Below, in pieces: positions 6,448-12,460 of a DNA stretch of 12,460 nt. The translations under genes were made by a program, and so were the position numbers. The DNA comes from an uncultured Propionivibrio sp. GTDB lineage: Bacteria; Pseudomonadota; Gammaproteobacteria; Burkholderiales; Rhodocyclaceae. How positions within the stretch are numbered: position 1 is the first letter of the stretch; each line of letters opens with the position of its first letter. The stretch lies in the NCBI GenBank assembly GCA_938040985.1, contig CALHZD010000028.1, forward strand, positions 1 to 12,460, given 5' to 3'. The notes under the pieces are model-generated. The model saw only the letters and a program-made list of their open reading frames with translations. It was not told where the DNA came from and made no database searches.

Positions 6448-7650
6448 TTACTGCCAGTCAACAATGGAAATGCCGAGGCCGAAGGTCGTCTGCCGATGGT
6501 TGTAGTCGAGCAGGGTTTCGCCGTAGCCGGAGAAGGCTTGCAGATAACCCTTGAAGTTGCGGTGGATGGGGAAATTCCATTCGGCGAGCAGCGCGCCGCG
6601 CGAGTGTTTATGCAGCAGCGGGCCGCGCGCCGTTATCGACAGGGCGTGTTCGCCCGCGTACCAGCGCGCTTGCAGGTCGCCGCGCCCCAGATAGTGGGCG
6701 ATGTCGGGGTTGTCGTTGAGCAGGCTGCCGCGGCCGAGTATCTGCCAGGCGCGCCCGATCAGCTGAAAGTTGCCGTATTCGAAGCCCGCCGTGCCGATGA
6801 GCCGGTTCCAGCTGCGCGACTGCGGCAGGCCGCGCCCGTTCGACTGGTGGTTGAGACCAAGCGACAGCAGGCGCAGGCGCAGGCCGCCGCCCAGATGCAG
6901 GTTGCTGCGGAAAACGGAGAGAATTTCCGGTTCGTAAATCGTGTCGCGGAAGGGCGCTGAGTTGCTGTAAAGCTGCCAGTTGGATTGCTGTGTGTAGCCC
7001 GCCCAGAGATCGCCATATTTGCCGAACAGACCTTCTGTCAGCTTGGTTTTAAAGCTGATCTGGAATTTTGCTTCGATATTCCGCAGGTCGAGCGGCTGGC
7101 TGACGCGGTTGTCCGGATTGGGCGAGACGGGCAGTGTGTTGGGCGAACTGCTCCAGCGTGCCGGCAGCAGGTAATTGAGCTTGTAGGGGCGCAAGTTGAA
7201 CGGGCCGCGTTTGTCCGCTGCGTCGAGTTCCCAACGCGCGGACAGGCTGCGCCTGTCGCTCGCGCTGCTTTCCGCCGGCGCCGGCGGCGTCAGGCCGTTG
7301 CCGGAGGGGGTGGCGGATGAAGCGGTTAAAACGGCCGACGGCGCGCGGTTGCCGGCGTCAGTGTTGGCGATGCCTGCCCTGTCGGCAGCGTCGGTTTGTG
7401 GAAGCTGCGCAGGGGCAGTTTCTCTCGGTGGATTGAGGGCGTCGGGCGCGCCGGCGCTTGTACGGCCGACCGCAAGGTCGTAGCAGGCAAGGCGTGCATG
7501 ATCGTCGCTGAGCGTGGCGCAGGCGGCCGGATTAGCGGCAGCGGCGGGCGTTGCGGCGGTAGCGCCCGTGGAATGCGCGCACATCGCAGCGCTGGCGCAG
7601 GAGAGTAGAAGCAGGCCAAGCGCATTGGCCGGGCGGGTCGGGAACATCAT
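6448..7650 (-). CDS. pldA: Outer membrane phospholipase A (PldA/OMPLA)
   Basis: A 400-residue outer-membrane phospholipase A1, which hydrolyses phospholipids that reach the outer leaflet. The catalytic segment LNHQSNGRGLPQSRSWNRL holds His268, Ser270 and Asn282, at the same spacing as His142, Ser144 and Asn156 of mature E. coli OMPLA; Ser278 matches the calcium-site Ser152. The C-terminal half has alternating strands typical of the 12-stranded barrel. The signal peptide is MMFPTRPANALGLLLLSCAS followed by AAMCA, with cleavage near residue 25. Residues 45-63 carry CATLSDDHARLACYDLAVG, a two-cysteine motif common in betaproteobacterial family members, and then about 75 residues of Ala/Pro/Ser-rich linker absent from E. 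coli OMPLA. AAGGAA (7660-7655) precedes two adjacent ATGs (7650 and 7647); 7647 has the better 7-base spacing. An upstream ATG at 7674 has no such site. TAAAAT (7688-7683, minus strand) is a possible -10. Confidence 0.94.
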   Translation of the reverse strand: MMFPTRPANALGLLLLSCASAAMCAHSTGATAATPAAAANPAACATLSDDHARLACYDLAVGRTSAGAPDALNPPRETAPAQLPQTDAADRAGIANTDAGNRAPSAVLTASSATPSGNGLTPPAPAESSASDRRSLSARWELDAADKRGPFNLRPYKLNYLLPARWSSSPNTLPVSPNPDNRVSQPLDLRNIEAKFQISFKTKLTEGLFGKYGDLWAGYTQQSNWQLYSNSAPFRDTIYEPEILSVFRSNLHLGGGLRLRLLSLGLNHQSNGRGLPQSRSWNRLIGTAGFEYGNFQLIGRAWQILGRGSLLNDNPDIAHYLGRGDLQARWYAGEHALSITARGPLLHKHSRGALLAEWNFPIHRNFKGYLQAFSGYGETLLDYNHRQTTFGLGISIVDWQ

Positions 7651-7809
7651 TGATTTCCTTGATAAATAATGCATTGCGGTACATTTTACCCGGATATCGC
7701 CGATGCGCCGTATTTCCCCTTCCCGGTTGGCGAGCGCCGATACGCCGTCTCGTCACCGCTTATCGATCTGCGGCTTACCGCCATGCAGGGCGGATGGATT
7801 TTGGCGCCG

Positions 7810-7839
7810 TTGTTTTCGGTCGGGCGGTTCCGGTATAGT
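7810..7839 (+). promoter_or_regulatory. Possible promoter of the GIY-YIG gene
   Basis: TATAGT (7834-7839, five of six) follows TTGTTT (7810-7815) with an 18-bp spacer. It lies in the 253-bp gap between divergent pldA and the GIY-YIG gene and would start transcription about 55 bases before the ATG at 7904. Confidence 0.45.
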
Positions 7840-7903
7840 CTGTTCGCCGAGATGAGCAATGCGAAGTGAAAGTGCCATACAGGTTTTCAGGGAGATGTTT
7901 TTG

Positions 7904-8803
7904 ATGATGAATCCTCCGCGCCCACAGCCCATCCAGATTTACTTGCCCAAGGGCGATCCGCGCGGACTGCGCATTGCCGAGATAACAACGCGCATTGTGC
8001 GCGTGCTTGAGATCCCGCGCAGCCAGTTGAATGATTTTCTGGAGATGCCGGAAGCCAGGCAGGTCGGCGTGTATTTCCTGATTGGCGAGGCGGATGAGAC
8101 CGGTGGTTTGCCCTTGCTCTACATCGGTCAGACGGGTGATCTGATCGGGCGGCTCAAGGAGCACAACCGCAGCAAGGATTTCTGGAGTCGCGCTTTTGTC
8201 ATGGTCTCACTGACCAACAGCCTGACGCAGACGCACGCGCTGTTTCTGGAATGGCGGGCGATCGAAGCGGCAGGCAAGGTGGGGCGTTACGCGCTGCAAA
8301 ATAGCAACGCGGGCAGCCGGCCACATACGCCCCCGCCGCTGGAGGCTGATTGTCGTGAGTTGCATGAAACCGCGGCGACCCTGCTGGCGACGCTGGGGCA
8401 GCCGATCTTTGAGGCGCTGACCGCCGGTGCGTCGGCGGAAGGCGTCAGCCAGCCCATGGAACAGGGCGAGATGTTTTATCTGCGTAGCGCGCGCAATGCC
8501 GAATTTGACGCGCGAGGGCGCTATATTGCCGATGGTTTTGTGGTGCTGAAGGACTCGCGTGCACGCCGGGAGGTTGTGGTTTCCATGCGCGGAACGTCAA
8601 ATGAGCGCTTCCGCGAGCGCCTGGTCAAGGAAGGCGTATTGGCCCCGGCGCCTGAGGGGCATGACTATATCTTCACGCGCGATCATCTGTTCAGCAGTCC
8701 CAGCATGGCCGCGGTCGCCGTGACCGGGCGCAGCAGCAACGGCTGGCAGGCCTGGCGGGATGCCGCCGGGCAAACCCTGGGCGCCGTCAAGCGTCAAACG
8801 TAG
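7904..8803 (+). CDS. GIY-YIG nuclease family protein with C-terminal DUF4357-like domain
   Basis: A 299-residue protein with two recognisable parts. At residues 53-128 is a GIY-YIG domain: GVYFLIG (55-61, variant GVY), LLYIGQTGDLIGRLKEHNRS (71-90, the YIG half) with Arg83 and His87, and Glu116 in ALFLEWRAIEA as the expected metal-binding catalytic glutamate. The nuclease residues therefore look intact. The last third (about 215-291) matches the DUF4357 pattern: FVVLKDSRARREVVVS, then LFSSPSMAAVAVTGRSSNGW and an RDAAGQTL end. That domain is often attached to nucleases or methyltransferases, and its role is unknown. Start choice: CAGGGAG (7888-7894) is nine bases from the ATG at 7904; the ATG at 7895 directly abuts that site, and the frame open to 7859 has no better one. 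Flanking genes give no functional clue and there is no partner methyltransferase. Structure-specific DNA cleavage is plausible but unproven. Confidence 0.88.
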   Translation: MMNPPRPQPIQIYLPKGDPRGLRIAEITTRIVRVLEIPRSQLNDFLEMPEARQVGVYFLIGEADETGGLPLLYIGQTGDLIGRLKEHNRSKDFWSRAFVMVSLTNSLTQTHALFLEWRAIEAAGKVGRYALQNSNAGSRPHTPPPLEADCRELHETAATLLATLGQPIFEALTAGASAEGVSQPMEQGEMFYLRSARNAEFDARGRYIADGFVVLKDSRARREVVVSMRGTSNERFRERLVKEGVLAPAPEGHDYIFTRDHLFSSPSMAAVAVTGRSSNGWQAWRDAAGQTLGAVKRQT

Positions 8804-8907
8804 GCGTATGGATTGATTTCAGGCGTTAGGCGATTCACAATGCATCAAAAGAAAATACATGTGGTGGGTACATGGTGCCTTTAAGTGACTTTCTGGGGAA
8901 ATGAAAA

Positions 8908-9567
8908 ATGATAAAAACGCTCTTTTTGCACGTTCCACTGGGCATCCTGCTGGCAGCCGTTTCGTCTCTGGCGCTGTCGCAACAAGCCGGACAGGCCGCA
9001 CCGTCGCCGAATCATCAGGAATCCCAGCAACCCCGTGCGGCGCAGGCGTTGCCGAAAAACTATCAGGAATTCAAGACGCGCTATCAGCGGGAGGCGCAAA
9101 CCCCCGAAGGGGCGGTTAAGATGTATTTCGTGGCGGTGTTCAGTTATATCAACGAATCGACGCGCGCCGAAGGGGCGAAAATGCTGCGCTACGCCATGCA
9201 TCTGGATCGGCCGCTGAAAAACTCGACCAATTATGTGACATTCATAGAACGCCTGGAAGACGACGAGGAAAACCATGTGTTTCGCAGCTTTGCGGTGGGT
9301 ACGTCGCCGGAAAACGATTACCGGATGTCGCCTGAAGACTTCAAATTGATGATTGTCAGCAGAAAAAAGGAGATCGACTATACCCGTATGATGTTGCATA
9401 GTTCCGGTGCAGACAGCCCGCGCCCGGTATGGGTCAAGGAATACGACGGGCTGTGGTACACCATCAACAATGCGAGTACCTATTTACAGGTGCGTCCGCC
9501 ACGGGCTGCGATCGAAAAGCGGAAAAACGCGCATGACGCTGACTACGACAATGTTCCGTCGAAGTGA
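8908..9567 (+). CDS. Secreted protein of unknown function (DUF6935-like)
   Basis: A 219-residue exported protein. The signal peptide is MIKTLFLHVPLGILLAAVSS with an ALS-QQ cleavage site near residue 24, followed by a Gln/Pro/Ala-rich linker to about residue 48 and a compact domain from about 50 to 200. Strongly patterned segments are TPEGAVKMYFVAVFSYINES, RAEGAKMLRYAMHL, HVFRSFAVGTSPENDYRMSP, SSGADSPRPVWVKEYDGLWY and NNASTYLQVRPP. These read like a conserved family that I associate, without certainty, with DUF6935; no catalytic motif is apparent. The mature protein has no Cys, so it is not a lipoprotein, and a periplasmic location is the best guess. GGGGAA (8895-8900) lies seven bases before the ATG at 8908; the ATG at 8901 is in another frame. 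TTCACA (8834-8839) upstream might be a -35 but its -10 is poor. It is convergent with rlhA across 106 bases without a clear terminator. Confidence 0.82.
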   Translation: MIKTLFLHVPLGILLAAVSSLALSQQAGQAAPSPNHQESQQPRAAQALPKNYQEFKTRYQREAQTPEGAVKMYFVAVFSYINESTRAEGAKMLRYAMHLDRPLKNSTNYVTFIERLEDDEENHVFRSFAVGTSPENDYRMSPEDFKLMIVSRKKEIDYTRMMLHSSGADSPRPVWVKEYDGLWYTINNASTYLQVRPPRAAIEKRKNAHDADYDNVPSK

Positions 9568-9673
9568 ATCTGGCATGATTGCCGATCCACTTTCTGCTAT
9601 GGGGTGAAGCGCGCAGGGGCGTCCAGGCATGGTTCGCGGCGGAATGGAGGATGGCTGGTGGGGCGCCGGCCCT

Positions 9674-11635
9674 TCATTTGACTGCCGCAGTCTGCGGTGA
9701 GAGTCGAAGCGCACGGTTTTTCCTGAGCCTGCCGATGACGTGCATCTCGCAGGGTTTGCAGTCAAAGCGCAGGATCAGCCTTTCTTTGCCGTTCATCAGG
9801 ATCAGCGGATCGGGGCGCACCCCCTTGATCTGCCTGGGACACAGCTGAAGGCTGTAGCGCACGCAGTGTTTGCTCACCATCAGCGAGACTTCGCCTTTTT
9901 CCTGCCGGCATTCATAGGCGGGCTCGATGAGGCGGACGCCGTGTTTTTCATAAAAGGCGCGTGCTTTGGCGTTATAGACGTTGCCAAGATAACTGAGCGT
10001 ATCTGCCGGGTAGGGCAGCGGAGGGATTCGTGCGGCATGGCGGGGCGGGCGGGTGTAGGCGGCTTGCCGGGCGGCATCCAGAGCCTCGATGCCTTGCCGG
10101 CGCAGGGCGTTGAGCGCCGCCGCAGGGATGAAGCGGGGCTTGGCGTGCGTTTCCCAGTCGATATCAATGGCGGCGGCTGTGTAGATCGTATTGCCGAGCC
10201 GGCCAAGCGCTTCGCGTACGGCAGTTGTGGCGCGCTCGGGGTGCTGTGCTGTCTCTTTGACGTGCGCCAGGCGGGCTTCGGCGCAGATACCGCGTTCGTC
10301 GGTCAGGCGCAGGATAAATCCTTCGCGAATTTCCGCAAAGAATAAATTCAGCGGCAGGCGTCGTTCGGCGGATTTTTTCTCCAGCAGGCGCTCGAACTCA
10401 TAATCGAGGTTGCGATGTACCGATGCGCCGACGCGCAGGCTGGCGGGCAGTTTGCCGCCGGGCGTTAGCCGGTAATGGCCGGGGGCGTTTTTGATCGGTT
10501 CGGCCAGATTGATGCGGAGGCCGGATAACTCGCCCGATTCGCCATCCGGCGCGGGAAAGCTGAGACCGTCGCCATTGTGCAGAGGAACGCTGCTCTGCAT
10601 TTCAAAATACGTTTGACTGAGGCGGGTAACCTGGCCGATCGGTTCGCCGGTGAATTTCGGCGAGTCGAAGGCGCCGATATCGGCGCGGCGTTCATTGACG
10701 AAGTAGTCGGTGGCGCCGCGGTTAAAGGTTTTTTCCGGCTGCGGCGTGAAGAAAAAGGCGCAACGGCCGGAGGATGCGCGCTGCCAGCCTTCCCCGGCAT
10801 CAATGATGGCGTCGAGCCGCTGCCGGTAACAGGCGGTGATGTTTTTGACGTAGGCCAGATCCTTGAGCCGGCCTTCGATCTTGAACGAACGGATGCCGGC
10901 CTCGATCAGCGGCCGTAGGTTGGCGCGCTGGTCGTTGTCCTTGAGCGAGAGCAGGTGTTTATCGGAGAGCAGCGTTGTGCCGGATGTGTCGGTGAGCGTG
11001 TAGGGAAGGCGGCAGGCCTGCGAACATTCGCCACGATTGGCGCTGCGTTCGGTGTGCGCATAGCTCAGGTAGCACTGGCCGCTGTAGCTGACACAGAGCG
11101 CGCCGTGGATAAAAAATTCAAGCTCTGCCGTCGTTTGCGCCGCGATGGCATGAATCTGCGCCAGCGACAGCTCGCGCGCCAGCACCAGGCGGGAGAATCC
11201 GACACTTTCGAGAAAGCGCGCTTTTTCCGGCGTGCGGATGTCGCATTGTGTGCTGGCATGTAACTGAATGGGCGGCAAATCGAGTTCAAGCAGCCCCATG
11301 TCCTGCACGATCAGGGCGTCCGCACCGGCTTCCCAGCATTGCCAGACGAGGCGGCGCGCTGCTTCCAGCTCGTCGTCGCGCAGGATGGTATTGAGTGCGA
11401 TCAGCGCGCGGGCATTGAAGCGGTGCGCATGTCGGGCCAGGCGTTCGATGTCCGGCAGGGCATTGCCGGCATCGGCGCGCGCGCCAAAAGAGGGGCCGCC
11501 GATATAGACGGCATCGGCGCCGTGCTCAATGGCGGTTATGCCGAAATCGGCATTTCTGGCGGGGGCGAGCAGTTCGATTTTCCGCGCCTGTGCGCGCTTT
11601 GTTTCGGGAGAGATTGCTCGCATGGTTTCGTGCAT
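9674..11635 (-). CDS. rlhA: 23S rRNA 5-hydroxycytidine C2501 synthase RlhA (peptidase U32 family)
   Basis: This U32-family protein corresponds to E. coli RlhA (YdcP), which is required for hydroxylation of C2501 in 23S rRNA. It tracks the E. coli protein along its full length: LLAPARNADF, HGADAVYIGGPSFGARADAG, ALIVQDMGLLELDLPPIQLH, ASTQCDIRT, EFFIHGALCVSYSGQCYLS, RSANRGECSQACRLPYTL, IRSFKIEGRLKD, ASSGR, GATDYFVNERRADIGAFDSP and the C-terminal EKGEVSLMVSKHC and FDCKPCEMHVIG. The cysteines in the middle block (spacing C-x6-C-x15-C-x3-C) fit the iron-sulfur centre of U32 enzymes. Despite the family name it is not expected to be a protease. From the ATG at 11635 it has 653 residues, the length of E. 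coli RlhA, and GGGA lies five bases upstream. The frame opens at an ATG at 11692 without a ribosome site, and an ATG at 11623 is also possible, so the start is uncertain by a few codons. It is divergent from the small ORF at 11905. Confidence 0.94.
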   Translation of the reverse strand: MHETMRAISPETKRAQARKIELLAPARNADFGITAIEHGADAVYIGGPSFGARADAGNALPDIERLARHAHRFNARALIALNTILRDDELEAARRLVWQCWEAGADALIVQDMGLLELDLPPIQLHASTQCDIRTPEKARFLESVGFSRLVLARELSLAQIHAIAAQTTAELEFFIHGALCVSYSGQCYLSYAHTERSANRGECSQACRLPYTLTDTSGTTLLSDKHLLSLKDNDQRANLRPLIEAGIRSFKIEGRLKDLAYVKNITACYRQRLDAIIDAGEGWQRASSGRCAFFFTPQPEKTFNRGATDYFVNERRADIGAFDSPKFTGEPIGQVTRLSQTYFEMQSSVPLHNGDGLSFPAPDGESGELSGLRINLAEPIKNAPGHYRLTPGGKLPASLRVGASVHRNLDYEFERLLEKKSAERRLPLNLFFAEIREGFILRLTDERGICAEARLAHVKETAQHPERATTAVREALGRLGNTIYTAAAIDIDWETHAKPRFIPAAALNALRRQGIEALDAARQAAYTRPPRHAARIPPLPYPADTLSYLGNVYNAKARAFYEKHGVRLIEPAYECRQEKGEVSLMVSKHCVRYSLQLCPRQIKGVRPDPLILMNGKERLILRFDCKPCEMHVIGRLRKNRALRLSPQTAAVK

Positions 11636-11904
11636 GCTTGTCCCAGTCTTTGCTGCCGATTCGCGGCCGGATCGATGGGTGGAAAGGCTCATTAAGCGTT
11701 TTTTTGAGTGGTCTGGCGGATAAGTCGCCTATTGTAAGTCATTGATATGGAATGTGCTTCCTGTAGTTCTTGCGATATTTGATGGTGTTTTGGGCGCGTG
11801 GGCGCAATTTTTTGTCAACCGCCGTATGGACAGCGCGTTAATCGGCTCATGGCGACAGATCATCCATGTCGCTGGATCAAAAAAGCATAGCAAAGGAGTT
11901 GAAC

Positions 11905-12186
11905 ATGGGTAGTCTGAGTAAAGAATCTTTCGACGCTTTTCTGGAAGCCCTGAAGCGCGCGGGCGTTGCCATCTATAACGAAAGCGAATTGCGCGAACGG
12001 CTGGCCGAGGCGCGGCGCTGGCAGTATGCGTTTGCGACGCTGGCCTCCAATGGGCGTCCTCTGGGCATCCGCTTTGAAGATGCGCGCAATGGCGTCGATG
12101 AGGTGGGTATCCGCCGCACCTTCTACCGGTTCCATTTTCCGAAAAGCATCGAAACGGCTTTTGCCGCCAGTCTCCGTGCCGCATGA
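11905..12186 (+). CDS. Small hypothetical protein, 93 residues
   Basis: I do not recognise this protein. It is called because AAAGGAG (11892-11898) sits six bases before the ATG at 11905, the best ribosome binding site in this part of the window, and because the composition is protein-like: an amphipathic first half (LSKESFDAFLEALKRAG, then SELRERLAEARRWQYAFATL) and a more extended second half (GRPLGIRFEDA, VGIRRTFYRFHFPKSIETAF). It has no signal peptide, membrane helix or cysteine, so a small soluble cytosolic protein is likely. The frame also opens at an ATG at 11866 but has no ribosome site there. An opposite-strand frame of similar length overlaps it but has the shadow-frame look. Transcription probably ends at the hairpins after 12272. 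Confidence 0.7.
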   Translation: MGSLSKESFDAFLEALKRAGVAIYNESELRERLAEARRWQYAFATLASNGRPLGIRFEDARNGVDEVGIRRTFYRFHFPKSIETAFAASLRAA

Positions 12187-12271
12187 GCGTCGGTGCATTC
12201 AGCCTTGAACGCTGGCGGGGGGCTTAAACTTAAATAATATTAGAAGCGCCATTTTTCAACCTGCCAACTTG

Positions 12272-12301
12272 ACAGCCGCACTGCCTTGGGCGTGCGGCTG
12301 T
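12272..12301. terminator. Strong hairpin downstream of the small ORF
   Basis: CAGCCGCAC (12273-12281) pairs perfectly with GTGCGGCTG (12292-12300), with one more A-T pair outside and a GCC/GGC pairing inside the loop. It is followed by TGTTGT rather than a T run, so it may be an attenuator, an RNA-stability hairpin or part of a small RNA rather than a full terminator. Confidence 0.55.
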
Positions 12302-12344
12302 GTTGTCAGTGGTCATTTGTAGTCATTCTTCGTTTTTCTTTCCG

Positions 12345-12371
12345 ACCCGCTAATGGCGGGTTTTCTTTTTT
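12345..12371 (+). terminator. Rho-independent terminator
   Basis: The stem CCCGC (12346-12350) and GCGGG (12356-12360), closed by an outer A-T pair, has a 5-base loop and is followed directly by TTTTCTTTTTT (12361-12371). It is oriented to stop plus-strand transcripts from the small ORF at 11905 or from a shorter RNA starting after it. Confidence 0.8.
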
Positions 12372-12392
12372 CAGCTGCCGCTGTCTCTGGTC

Positions 12393-12436
12393 ATTCCGGC
12401 TGGCCTCGTTAGAGGTCGTCGGAATGCTTCTTTTTC
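12393..12436 (+). terminator. Second terminator-like hairpin
   Basis: ATTCCG (12393-12398) pairs with CGGAAT (12420-12425), and an inner GCCTC/GAGGT stem closes a GTTA loop. The T-rich stretch CTTCTTTTTC follows. It lies only 21 bases after the first terminator with no gene between, so it is either a back-up terminator or belongs to another element crossing the window edge. Confidence 0.5.
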
Positions 12437-12460
12437 GGTATTTCCGGTGCGAGTCGCAGT

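Noticed and set aside
9674..11635. Collagenase-like protease function for the U32 protein
   Set aside because: Full-length agreement with RlhA and the conserved cysteine clusters point to rRNA modification rather than proteolysis.
11729..12184. Minus-strand frames antisense to the 93-residue ORF
   Set aside because: The plus-strand ORF has the ribosome site and a balanced composition; the antisense translations are basic and patternless.
1..12460. Neisseria-type DNA uptake sequences
   Set aside because: I looked for the GCCGTCTGAA family and related words ending CTGAA. Scattered CTGAA sites exist, but no repeated 10- to 12-mer is shared between them.

Overview
The window looks like chromosomal DNA from a GC-rich Gram-negative bacterium, most likely a betaproteobacterium. 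Evidence for this is the outer-membrane phospholipase A with intact catalytic residues, the lipoprotein M48 protease, NnrS, SlyX, a PutP and an RlhA that both follow the E. coli proteins closely, and high GC coding use. One intergenic inverted-repeat element (5196-5300) resembles, from memory, a repeat common in Neisseria genomes. I therefore lean towards Neisseriales, but no Neisseria-type DNA uptake sequence is over-represented, so the family assignment is tentative.

Layout, left to right. A 12-bp tandem repeat at the left edge leads into putP (Na+/proline symporter, +). A small zinc-ribbon membrane protein (-) is convergent with putP and divergent from slyX (+); the two share a promoter region with a palindromic TATAAT box. 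nnrS (+) follows slyX with a TTG start and a good ribosome binding site. After about 550 bp without a gene comes a lipoprotein M48 metalloprotease (+). About 450 bp packed with repeats then follows: a hairpin, a MITE-like inverted repeat and several copies of a short GTAAACAGGGCAT-type repeat. Next are a flavodoxin-fold NAD(P)H oxidoreductase (+), another large copy of the same repeat family as an inverted pair, and pldA (-). On the plus strand after that are a GIY-YIG nuclease with a DUF4357-like C-terminus and a secreted protein of unknown function. rlhA (23S rRNA C2501 hydroxylation, -) is convergent with the secreted protein and divergent from a 93-residue orphan ORF (+). The right edge holds three hairpins, two of them good intrinsic terminators.

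The genes are mostly single transcription units with individual ribosome binding sites, facing several directions. They do not form one pathway: there is solute uptake (putP), nitric-oxide stress (nnrS), envelope proteolysis and phospholipid turnover (M48, pldA), redox chemistry (oxidoreductase) and rRNA modification (rlhA). I see no CRISPR array, prophage, toxin-antitoxin pair or recognisable defence operon. The most unusual material is non-coding: the repeat family around 5148-5430 and 6301-6402, the MITE-like element, the tandem repeat before putP, the helically phased repeats before nnrS, and a possible small RNA near the right end.
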